Positions 1 to 8,851 of a stretch of DNA of 64,000 bases are shown here, piece by piece. Under the pieces are notes generated by a model that had not been told where the DNA came from, searched no databases, and saw only the letters and a list, made by a program, of their open reading frames with translations. Made by a program: the position numbers and the translations under genes. Every line of letters starts with the position of its first letter. Position 1 is the first letter of the stretch. Origin of the DNA: Hondaea fermentalgiana (lineage: Eukaryota > Sar > Bigyra > Thraustochytrida > Thraustochytriidae); assembly GCA_014084085.1 (NCBI GenBank), contig NPFB01000180.1, forward strand, positions 1 through 64,000, in the 5' to 3' direction.

Positions 1-427
1 TAAACCTCATATGGCATGTTTTCTTTCAAAATTCCATGGAATCCCACGAGTTGCAATTTCGAGGGTGGCGTTGATACTTTACAAGTGTACATACACCTCC
101 CCCAACGCGTTCTTCGGGTAAAAGTCAAATTCCGTAACGGGATCATTTATATCCTAGGATCCGTTCTCGCTGTCGGCGTTTATAGAGGCCATGGCATATG
201 TTTTGTCAAAGATCACGCAAGAGACAGAGGTCATGAAATGACCAGCTGGTCACGAGCTAGCCCTCAAATCCTGATGCTCAGAGAAATGAATTGAATAGGC
301 CTACTACGTGCAATTTGCTTTTGTTTTTATTTATTTATGTTTGTTTTGTTTGGGGGGAAGGCGGTGCGAGAGGGCCGCACACATGGCAATCTGCAGAACG
401 GCCCTGAGAGAAAAAGACGCGCGCCAG
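1..427. other. 3' flank of the P4-ATPase gene, no gene seen
   Basis: This edge segment lies downstream of the flippase stop codon. Only short open frames occur in it, and none has a recognisable motif. It probably holds the flippase 3' untranslated region and the end of a gene outside the window. Confidence 0.5.
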
Positions 428-3400
428 CTACGGATTCGCCATGTGCGAGTCATGCTTGGTTAGTTTTACGCGGCTGCCGCCCATGGAGATTTCCGAGAGA
501 CGCCGAGGCATCTCGCCCGAAGCACCGGTTTTGCCGCCATTACCCGCGTCATCATCGCCGCCAACCTCGGGTCCTTGAGACATGCCCTGCGGTCCATCGT
601 AGACAAAAGCAGGCTGCACAGGTCCAATGCCGCCATCGTCGGCGTCGACACCAGCCTGCGGTGCTGGTTCCGCAGAGGTGCGCATGCGCTTGTTGGTGGC
701 ACGGCGGAGGGCGCCAATCGACAAGGGAACGGGAGAGACAATGAGTCGACCCGTCTCGCGAAGCACTTTCATGCCGTCCCGCACCGCACGCGGCTTGCTC
801 TTGACACCGTTCATGTACCCACGATCCTGCTCAACGAGAATGTCAAGAGGTCTGGGAAAGTACCAACGACGAATCGCCGCGTAGCCCATGTCAACCGCGA
901 GAATAGTAACGACCACGAGAAAGATTTGCGACCAGGCCATGGCCGGATTCGCGCCGGGATAGAACAGAAAGGCGGGCGTCGTGACCAGAGACATGCCAAT
1001 GAGAAAGGCCACGATAATGAAAGTAAAGGCAGCCACCGTGCCGTTGGTAATGTAATCGCCAATAATGAGCTGCTCAAAGTACTCGACGAGGAAAATCGTC
1101 GTAAAGGCGGTGGAACCAAAAACGGCCTGCGGGGTCCCCTCGGGCATGGCGAGAAAGATAAAGCACCAAATGATGACAAGATGCACAATGACCCGGATGA
1201 TGATGTTGCGAAAGACGGCCAGATTGAGGTCCATATTCTTTGCTCCAACTTCGTAAACCCACGGGTTCGAAAGAACGGTCTCCGGGGCGAGATCCTGATT
1301 GAACCACCCATGCGCAATGACTGCAAAGTTAAAGAGACCAGGAGCGAAAAAGGTATACAGGTACTCGTAATAGACTTGCTGACCGGACCAGTGGCAATAG
1401 ATCTGAAAGATGTAGAGCGTGCAAATGTAAATAAGCCAGCAGTAAATGAGGAAAACGATGACAGCCGCCTGACGACGGTAGTTCCACCGACCATGCACGA
1501 GCATGAGGCGCACGACGAAGCGGAATTGCGCAATGCTAAAATCCGAGCTGTTAACCGCCTGTCGGCCCTCGTGGCCGCTGATGCCAATGCCCACATGCGC
1601 GGTCTGGATCATGGGCACGTCATTTGCGCCATCGCCAATCGCCAGTGTAATGGGCTCGCGCTTGAGCTTTTTGTTGTCCGGCGCGTGCCGCACCATCTCG
1701 ACAATAAGAGACTTTTGCTTGGGGGATACACGGCAGGCCAACACGACCTTGCAATTGCGCGCAACATGAAGGAACTTGGCTTCGAGCTCCGGGGAGCCCT
1801 TTTGCTCCGTCAGGAGAAGCTCGAGGGCATCGCCCGAGACAACGAGCGCCAGGGAGTCGGCGGCGTCTCGGTCGTCGCTCGAAGGCCCCGAGGCCGGGCC
1901 CATCTCGATATCCTGCTGCTGGCCCTGCTGTTGCTGGTCTCCTCCATTCGACGATGCATGATTTGAAGAAGTCGACGACGGGGCCGCCGCATTGGCGCCC
2001 TGACTAAGGGCTGCGGAGATGCTGGTGGCCTCCCGCATCGCTTCATAGACGGCTTCAACCTGGGCATGCACGACTTGCTCATCGCGGGAAATGAGCTTGA
2101 GCTGATCCATGCTGTTGTCCAAAAGCCGCGAGGAAAGGCCAATGTTAATGGCGGTCTCGACCTTGTCTCCGGTGAGAACCCATACTTGGACGCCGGCGTC
2201 GCGAAGGGTCTGAATGGCTTCTGGGACACCTAGCTGCAGCTGATCTTCGATTGCTGTGGCGCCAACAATGGTTACATCACGTTCAATCTGCTCGGCCACG
2301 TGAGCAAGGGCCTCCTTTCGTTCCGAACTGGGCGCGACCATGGCCTCGCGATGGCGCTGCTGCCACGTGACGAACTCATCCTCTGTGAGATCGCGGCGGC
2401 CCATGACTAGCGTGCGCAAACCGCCCCAGGCATAGCGCAAGAGCTGATCGCTGAGGATGGCAACGTACTCGTCTTGCCCTGGTGCGAGACGCTCAAGCAT
2501 GACATTATCTGCGCCCTTCATGAGCAGCGACAGGGAACCGTCGGAACGTTCGACGACGAGAGACATGCGCTTGCGGGTGCTGTTGAACGGGTTGAGGGCC
2601 ACAATGAGGTACTCTTCAATCTCTCCATTGGGAAGCTGCAGACGCACACTGCCATCGCTTGACTGCAAGAGCTTAATGCCGAGGGCTTCGGCGCCACGAA
2701 CAAAGGCTTCTTCATCCGGGCTCTCTGCATTGAGCGAAGTGACCTTGGTCACTGGGTCCTGGTCGAGAATGACCGTGTGGCACACGGAAAGAAAAACAAG
2801 CATATCGAGGACCTCTTGACGGCCGGCGGACCCGGCCGGTTCCTGGAGGAGAGCGACAATGTCGGCAAAAACCTCCTCGGTGGTTGCATCGCCAATCGTC
2901 GCGGCCGCCGGGGAGCTTTCATCCGATTCTGGGGAGACGCCGGCAGAAGAAGTGGCGACAGTTCCGTCGGCGGCGGACGGGGCAATGGATAGCGAGCCTT
3001 TGACGTCCTCGCCGGCATGACCGCCATTGGTCTCAGAGGTCTGCACAGCCTGGCCGGACTGCGTGACTGCCGGGGGTTGAAAGCCATACGCCTTGCCAGC
3101 GATAAAGGTACCAACGAGCTTCATCTCATTGCGCGTGAGCGTTCCGGTCTTGTCACTGAAGAAGTGAGTAATTTGGCCCACCTCGGCCGTGAGCGAGGCC
3201 GTGCGGCACTTGGCAGGGGTGTCCGTGGCTTCGTGATACATTTCCCGGTCGAGGTCAATCATCTTTTGAGAGTACTTGTTGATAATCTCAATGAGGAGAA
3301 CCATGGAAATGGGAATGAGGTTGCTAAACATGATGCAAAAGGTGATGAAAAAGGCAAGGCCACCCCACACTTTGTAGTTCTGCGTCGAAGAGGAGAATTG

Positions 3401-4885
3401 AAAGTACCACCACTCGCTGGTGTCTGTCTGCTGAAAGAGAAGAATATCTGCAAGAATGACAATGGCAAAGTAGACGCCAAGCAGCGTGAACATGAGACGG
3501 TTGACGAGAACATCAATGCGGCTGAATTTGACGGGACTCGGTTTACGCGAGAGGGCCAGCTTGGTCTCGTGGCCCGCGTAGGCAACCATACCGATGATCC
3601 ACTTGGTGTTCCGCAGCTCCGAGCCGCGTAAGATGAGGTGTTTGAACTCGAGAGGGATCTTGTCGAGGGACATTTTTGCCCTCGAAGGTGTGAACGAGCC
3701 GTCGAACTGCAAAAACGCGTTGGGCTGCTCGTATTCGTAGCGACCGCGCGCGGCGCGGGCAAGCACCTTTGCGACGGCTTCGATCTCGGTGTCGCGCGAG
3801 GAGAGGCAGGTCTCGTCGAGGTGGCCGAGCACAAAGCGGTTAATAGGCGCTGGCACCTCCTTGATTTTGAGGTTGGTTTCTCCGTCAATGCCCGAGGTCT
3901 CAATGTAGCAAGAGTTCTTCTTGTCCGTGGCTGTGCCGTAGAGGAGCACAAGATCAGCGGGGAAGCTGTTGCGGTTATTGACGACGACAAGATCACCAGG
4001 AAGGAGTTCGCCCCAGGTCGAGTCGACGAGGGCACCGTCCTTGAAACGCACGCGCTTGACGAGGCGAGAGTTTTCTTCTTTGTCACCGCGATGCTTGGCG
4101 AGATCGTCGAGACCTTCGACAAGCATACCGGAAATGACAAGAATTGCGAGGTAGGCGGCTGTGCCGGTGGCCTGCCAGGGTGTGAGGAAGAGCTCCTCGT
4201 TCCAGTTGCCGACGACGAGAAGAATAACGATGCAAAGGAAGAAGAAGTTCACGAAGCGGCGGAACTGGTAGCCTGCTGCGAGGGGGATGAATGACCACGG
4301 GGAGTACTTACTGGTGCGCACGGCGTTGGTTCTCCGGGGTTGGGCACCCGAGCTTGCTTGTTCCTTGAGGAAGGCGCGGGTGAGCGGTACATCGAGGTGG
4401 ATGGACTCGACGGGTTGGCCCTTTTTCGGCACTTGGACGGGTTTCTCGAGAAATCTGTCGAGACGGAGAAATTTGAGCACGCGAAAACAAGCCGACCCGT
4501 TCCGATTCACGTCTTCCTCGACGTCGTTGTCAGCGCTTCCATGGATCATGGTATTGTCGAGCGCGTCTGCGCGAAGGGCGGTGCTTTCGTGGGCATCATC
4601 GTCCTGGCTTCCCTCTGATCCGCTGTCCCTCGCCGTGCCGCTGCGCCCTGCGCCTGCTGCCGTTCCGGTGGCGTGGCCCCCGGGGGAGGCCGGCTCCAGG
4701 TCCGCGCTGGCGGCGGCGTCCATCTCGTCCTTCTTGTCTTGGGTTCCTGCGGTACGGCTCTGCTCGGCGAGGTTGTCTACCTCCTCGTCTTCGGCGCCGC
4801 GCACGGGGTTCACGGACGCCACGCCCACGGAGGGCTCCTCCTGCTCCTCTCCGGCGCCGCCCGTCGAGCCCGCGCGCTTGCTCAT
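428..4885 (-). CDS. P4-type ATPase, phospholipid flippase
   Basis: A 1485-residue type IV P-type ATPase, predicted to move aminophospholipids to the cytosolic leaflet of a Golgi, endosomal or plasma membrane, usually with a CDC50 partner. A disordered acidic N-terminus of about 165 residues precedes a typical P4 entry segment (SKYSPWSFIP, then the first membrane helices). The actuator motif is DGETNLK. A PISMVLLIEI helix precedes DKTGTLTRNE, whose phosphorylated Asp is residue 578. The hinge motif GDGANDVPMIQ and a C-terminal block of membrane helices follow. The cytoplasmic P/N region carries two low-complexity inserts, one rich in Ser/Ala/Gly and one rich in Gln. The first ATG (4885) is used; the frame stays open 15 bases further upstream but only to a TTG. 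No introns are visible. The transported lipid cannot be read from the sequence. Confidence 0.95.
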   Translation of the reverse strand: MSKRAGSTGGAGEEQEEPSVGVASVNPVRGAEDEEVDNLAEQSRTAGTQDKKDEMDAAASADLEPASPGGHATGTAAGAGRSGTARDSGSEGSQDDDAHESTALRADALDNTMIHGSADNDVEEDVNRNGSACFRVLKFLRLDRFLEKPVQVPKKGQPVESIHLDVPLTRAFLKEQASSGAQPRRTNAVRTSKYSPWSFIPLAAGYQFRRFVNFFFLCIVILLVVGNWNEELFLTPWQATGTAAYLAILVISGMLVEGLDDLAKHRGDKEENSRLVKRVRFKDGALVDSTWGELLPGDLVVVNNRNSFPADLVLLYGTATDKKNSCYIETSGIDGETNLKIKEVPAPINRFVLGHLDETCLSSRDTEIEAVAKVLARAARGRYEYEQPNAFLQFDGSFTPSRAKMSLDKIPLEFKHLILRGSELRNTKWIIGMVAYAGHETKLALSRKPSPVKFSRIDVLVNRLMFTLLGVYFAIVILADILLFQQTDTSEWWYFQFSSSTQNYKVWGGLAFFITFCIMFSNLIPISMVLLIEIINKYSQKMIDLDREMYHEATDTPAKCRTASLTAEVGQITHFFSDKTGTLTRNEMKLVGTFIAGKAYGFQPPAVTQSGQAVQTSETNGGHAGEDVKGSLSIAPSAADGTVATSSAGVSPESDESSPAAATIGDATTEEVFADIVALLQEPAGSAGRQEVLDMLVFLSVCHTVILDQDPVTKVTSLNAESPDEEAFVRGAEALGIKLLQSSDGSVRLQLPNGEIEEYLIVALNPFNSTRKRMSLVVERSDGSLSLLMKGADNVMLERLAPGQDEYVAILSDQLLRYAWGGLRTLVMGRRDLTEDEFVTWQQRHREAMVAPSSERKEALAHVAEQIERDVTIVGATAIEDQLQLGVPEAIQTLRDAGVQVWVLTGDKVETAINIGLSSRLLDNSMDQLKLISRDEQVVHAQVEAVYEAMREATSISAALSQGANAAAPSSTSSNHASSNGGDQQQQGQQQDIEMGPASGPSSDDRDAADSLALVVSGDALELLLTEQKGSPELEAKFLHVARNCKVVLACRVSPKQKSLIVEMVRHAPDNKKLKREPITLAIGDGANDVPMIQTAHVGIGISGHEGRQAVNSSDFSIAQFRFVVRLMLVHGRWNYRRQAAVIVFLIYCWLIYICTLYIFQIYCHWSGQQVYYEYLYTFFAPGLFNFAVIAHGWFNQDLAPETVLSNPWVYEVGAKNMDLNLAVFRNIIIRVIVHLVIIWCFIFLAMPEGTPQAVFGSTAFTTIFLVEYFEQLIIGDYITNGTVAAFTFIIVAFLIGMSLVTTPAFLFYPGANPAMAWSQIFLVVVTILAVDMGYAAIRRWYFPRPLDILVEQDRGYMNGVKSKPRAVRDGMKVLRETGRLIVSPVPLSIGALRRATNKRMRTSAEPAPQAGVDADDGGIGPVQPAFVYDGPQGMSQGPEVGGDDDAGNGGKTGASGEMPRRLSEISMGGSRVKLTKHDSHMANP

Positions 4886-5025
4886 TTGCTCACAAAGCAA
4901 TCAACGCGCGCGCAAGAGAGAGACACAGACACAGAGAGAGAGAGAGGACAAGCAGAGCAAGTGGAGCAGAGCAAGCTCTCTTTGTTTGCGTCTCGGCGGC
5001 TCTAGCAATGGATAATCCGCTCTCA

Positions 5026-5026
<1 letters not shown>

Positions 5027-5056
<30 letters not shown>
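5027..5056. repeat. (ACGC)n microsatellite
   Basis: About seven units of ACGC, roughly 140 bases upstream of the flippase ATG, in its probable promoter or 5' untranslated region. Confidence 0.9.
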
Positions 5057-5368
5057 CCCACGCACACGAGCGAGCTTGAGCAGCTCGAGGAGGTGCGAGA
5101 ACCGCTGTGTGCCGAATGCACGGGCAGCGCAATTCGCAATTCGGGTCCTGCTGCTTGCTGGCTTGCCTGCTTTTGCTGGCTAATAGACGGGACGGGACGA
5201 GACGAGACGGAGTCGGCTTTTGCGCGGCCCGGGGTCAGCTCTTCTTCCTCGCTGAGGTGACCGGGAAGGGGGTGGCTGGCTCGGTCCAGGTCTCGCTCGG
5301 CCCGGGTCCCCGGTCCTGAGCACACGGGTTGGGGGCGAGACTCGGGGCGCGAGGCGCGAGGCCGCGCG

Positions 5369-5395
5369 GAGCGAGCGAGCGAGCGAGCGAGCGAG
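5369..5395. repeat. (GCGA)n microsatellite
   Basis: About six to seven uninterrupted GCGA units. A (CGAT)n run of about five units follows at 5497-5517. Confidence 0.9.
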
Positions 5396-5780
5396 GGAGG
5401 GCGGGCTGCTGCCGCCAATTCGATCAATCCCGGACGCAGTCAGCCGCGCCGCGTTAGGAAATTGGCGGCAGGCAGGTAGCTAAGCTTGGTGATAAACGAT
5501 CGATCGATCGATCGATCCGACAGCTGGCTTGGCGCTTCCGTCTGTTTTGTCTGTCCGTCGGCTGCGATGTTCCGCCAGGCCTGATCGGCTGCAAGAACGA
5601 CACAAGCACAGCAAAGCTCGCACCGGTGCGGCTGTGGAGATCGATCGCTCGCTCGATCGATCAGTGGCAGCTGCAGCTGCAGCTCCAGGTCCTGTCGCTG
5701 GGATCCTCAGCTTTTCAAAGTTTGCAGTTCTACTCCTCGCTTGCTCGAGCGCAACGCCGACCACGACAACGACCGGAGCC

Positions 5781-5807
5781 GTGCGTGCGTGCGTGCGTGC
5801 GTGCGTG
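5781..5807. repeat. (GTGC)n microsatellite
   Basis: About six GTGC units in the same spacer. It is the reverse-strand relative of the ACGC type seen near 5030. Confidence 0.85.
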
Positions 5808-5970
5808 GGAGCGAGCGAGACGCTGGCAGCAGTTTTAGCAGTTTGCCTGCCTGCAGAGCCGCGAGCAAAGCAGCGCAGCGAGCGCTTCCCGCCGCACTCC
5901 GATCCTGCCTGCCAGCGCGGACCGCCGCAGCGCGAAGAAAGCACTCGAGCTGGAGGGAGGAAGGAGAAAA

Positions 5971-6007
5971 GGAAGGAAGGAAGGAAGGAAGGAAGGAAGG
6001 AAGGAAG
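5971..6007. repeat. (GGAA)n microsatellite
   Basis: Nine near-perfect GGAA units forming a purine-only strand. Confidence 0.9.
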
Positions 6008-6145
6008 CAAAGAAACCCAAAGCAGATGATCGTAAGGAAAATGAGCAAAGGAAAGGAACGAGCCAGCCTCTGCCAGCCGCCCCCGCCCGCTGCGGCTTGC
6101 GACCCGCCCTCGCGCCGCTCAGGCCTCTCCCTCCCCCTTGCGGTT

Positions 6146-6146
<1 letters not shown>

Positions 6147-6180
<34 letters not shown>

Positions 6181-6182
6181 CC
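6147..6182. repeat. (CCTG)n microsatellite
   Basis: Nine CCTG units. An imperfect CAGG-type run follows at 6423-6464. Confidence 0.9.
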
Positions 6183-7520
6183 AGCCGCTCGAAGCCTCCT
6201 CGGATTTGAAACGCGGATTTGAATTTGAACTCGAGCTCGGGTTTGAATTTCTCCGCCCTGCCGCCACGCTCTTTCTTTCTTCTCCCCGATCATGCTCAGC
6301 TCGAGGCAAACCCTCTTCTTCTTTCACGCTCGCCGCCGACGAAGTCGAAGCCGAGCGCGCCCTCGCGGGCGGGCGCTGCGGCCGCGGCATGCGCGCCGCC
6401 GCCGCCGGCAGCGGCAAACGGTGCAGGCAGGCAGGCAGTGCAGGCAGGCAGGTAGTGCAGGCAGGGCGGCGCAGCCCTCCCCCGGGTGACGGACAGAGGC
6501 GGCGCTTCCAGCCGCCCGCGCGAAGGCGATAGTAACATGCTGTTCAAATCCGAAGGCGTACGTCGCATCGATGGACGGGCCGGCGGCCGCGATCATCGAC
6601 GCAGCGATCATCGAGGCGCCGAAGAAGCCGCTGCGCTGCGCAGAGCGGTCCGCAGCAGCCGAATCGCCGTCCCGAGGAGCCTCGCGCGAGCGAGCGTGTG
6701 GCCGAATCCGGTTCGATGTGAGGGAGCGATAAAGGAAAAACCGACCGGGATGCGGAGCCGCGAGCGACACGAGGGAGCCCGGCCGCTGCGCGCTGTGCTG
6801 CAGGGGCAGCTAGCTGGCTCTGCCTGCGGCGTTGGTTGGACGCGACGCGCAAGCCCCGAGCTGCTGAGACGCGACAGCGACGAGCAAGAGCCGCGAGCGA
6901 CTCGCGACTCGTGACCTTGATGATGGCCGATGAGCCGTCTGTCTGGTGGTGGGAAAATTGGTCGATTGGGACGAAATAAGGTGAGTCCGCTCGTGGCGCC
7001 GAAGAGTGGATCGCAGCCGCCGCCAAAGGCAGCCAGCCACTACAGCCACAGCCAGCTGCAGCAACAGCAGTGCAGACGGCATTGAGACGGCACGGACCAG
7101 GAGTGCAGCCGACGGACCGCTACGAAATGATGCAAGACAACTCGAAATTCGTGTGGACGTATACGTGTGTTCCATTTATTACTGTCGGGGTCTAGTAGTT
7201 CTAGCGGTGTCTGTGAATGAATGCTGCGGCTGCGGCTGCAGCTGCGGCTGCGGCTGCGATTGCGACCTCGTCACCGCCAATAATGCATGATCATAAAGAG
7301 AACGCGCAAAAGAGAGAGTGGATAAAGTGAAGGAAGAGTTGACGTTGCCGATACCGTGGCGCAAATTTACTTGGTCTTCTTGACATGACATGACACATGA
7401 CACGTGACATGATATGACATGAATTCCGCCTTACTCTGATGGAACAGCGCTGTCCGAAAAAGCACGCAATGAAACCAGTTGACCATCGAAGATAGAGACG
7501 CGAAAATGGCTGAGCAAGGC

Positions 7521-8477
7521 CTAGTTGGTTTTCTTGAGTTCCGCCTTAGTCTCAGAGGCAGCCTCATCGCCCTCGGGAACAGCCTCTTCGCCTTCAGCAG
7601 CAGCAGCAGCAGTAGCAGCAGCAGCCTTGTCCCGGGCCTCCTGCTCCACAGCAGCGCGGTACTCGCGAATAAACCAGTTCACCATGAAAAAGAGACATAG
7701 AGAGAGGATGATGATGTTGTAGATGTGAATGTTGCCAAGACCATGGTACATGAGGAAAAGAAGCAGAGCAAAGAGCGCCACCATCGCGCCATTGAAGATC
7801 TTGATAATGTACGGGTTACGTAAAGGGTCAAAGAACCATTCAAGCTTCTTCATAAAGGCCGACTTTTCACGTGGCGGAGCGACTTCTTCCCCCTTCTCTC
7901 CCAGTGATGATTGTGCTTCATCTTCAGCACAAGTCGACGAACCTTTTGCCTTGGCTCGCATCTGGTCATAAAGGTAAAGCCGAGTGATCCCATCGCATAC
8001 CACCGCTTCAACAAAGTCGTCGCCAAGATATTTGAGGCTGAACATGTTGGACACAATCTTGACGCCGCGGCGGTACGCTGCAGTCACCACTTCTTGAAGG
8101 GCAAGATTGCTCTGCACGTTCAAATACATAAAAATCACCGTCGCGCGGTCCAGGTCCGCAACCTTGGTGGCGTCTGCGTGTCGCACCTCCACGAGATGTC
8201 CCACCTTGTAGTGCTCGACCTCCTTTTCGGCGCGCTCCGCGAAGCGGGCGTCATACTCGACGCCAACGCAGCGGCAGCCATACTTGAGCGCCACCGCGCA
8301 CAAAAGGCGTGCGTCGCCGCAGCCGAGGTCGAAGACGACGTCGTCCTCACCGATCCCCGCGCCGTGCTTGCCCGGTCCTAGCAGATCGCACGTGCGGTGG
8401 ATGACGTCCGGGCTGCTCGGGTTGAAGGGCGCCAGCTTGGGCGCTCCCGCCACGATGCCCTCTTCGCCGTCGCCCAT
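7521..8477 (-). CDS. SAM-dependent methyltransferase fused to a Pkr1-like V-ATPase assembly domain
   Basis: 318 residues, one exon, starting at ATG 8477. Residues about 45-165 form a class I methyltransferase: motif I is VFDLGCGDARLL (48-59), an acidic motif II (VGVEYD) follows, and motif III lies near residue 100. The fold style recalls FAM173/ATPSCKMT, the family that methylates a lysine in the ATP synthase c subunit. After an acidic linker, residues about 209-280 carry two hydrophobic helices (229-245 and 252-269) separated by GLGNIHIY, and end in NWFIREY. This layout matches the fungal ER protein Pkr1, needed for V0 assembly of the V-ATPase, as I recall that family. The C-terminal tail is Ala/Glu-rich and ends KKTN, compatible with ER retrieval. 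The likely site is the ER membrane. The methylated substrate is unknown; a V-ATPase proteolipid is my inference. Confidence 0.8.
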   Translation of the reverse strand: MGDGEEGIVAGAPKLAPFNPSSPDVIHRTCDLLGPGKHGAGIGEDDVVFDLGCGDARLLCAVALKYGCRCVGVEYDARFAERAEKEVEHYKVGHLVEVRHADATKVADLDRATVIFMYLNVQSNLALQEVVTAAYRRGVKIVSNMFSLKYLGDDFVEAVVCDGITRLYLYDQMRAKAKGSSTCAEDEAQSSLGEKGEEVAPPREKSAFMKKLEWFFDPLRNPYIIKIFNGAMVALFALLLFLMYHGLGNIHIYNIIILSLCLFFMVNWFIREYRAAVEQEARDKAAAATAAAAAEGEEAVPEGDEAASETKAELKKTN

Positions 8478-8851
8478 GGCCGCCTTGCGCTCTTCTTCCG
8501 CGCGTGATCTGCTCCGCGCGCGAGAAGAAGAAGAAGACGAGCTGCGTCACGGCGCGGCACGTCGCGTCGCCTCGCGTCGCCTCGCGATGGCCCCCGCGTC
8601 GCGTCGCGCACTTGCGCGTCTGGGGCCTTCGCCTTCTTGGCCACAGCCGCCGGGACCGCGACGTTGCCGCGGCAGACCGCGACTCCAATATCCTTTTTCC
8701 CCTCCGAGGAAGGCGTTGAAGAGCGCTGCGCTGCGCCGGGCTGCGCAGCGCTCGCGGCCCTTCCGCAGCGGCAAAGACCTCTTCGCCTAGTGTCTTTCTC
8801 TCGCTTGGTCTTGGCTCCCGCGAGAGTTGGCGCGCGAGCGCAGCGCACCCC
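8478..8851. promoter_or_regulatory. shared divergent promoter of the methyltransferase-Pkr1 and VPS16 genes
   Basis: Only 374 bases separate the two opposed ATGs. The segment is GC-rich and shows no convincing TATA element. Both 5' untranslated regions and both promoters must fit here, so the pair is likely driven from one bidirectional region. Confidence 0.6.

Larger units (their letters stand above)
4886..7520. other. 2.6 kb intergenic spacer rich in tetranucleotide repeats
   Basis: This stretch separates the flippase 5' end from the 3' end of the methyltransferase-Pkr1 gene. No open frame here shows a domain, and translations are dominated by repeat-derived Arg/Ala/Cys/Leu runs. It contains at least seven different short tandem repeats. 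It should hold the flippase promoter and 5' untranslated region. A non-coding transcript cannot be excluded. Confidence 0.6.

Noticed and set aside
575..1966. A 463-codon + strand frame opposite the P4-ATPase
   Set aside because: It overlaps the flippase's membrane and phosphorylation regions, has unstructured basic composition and no domain. Treated as a shadow.
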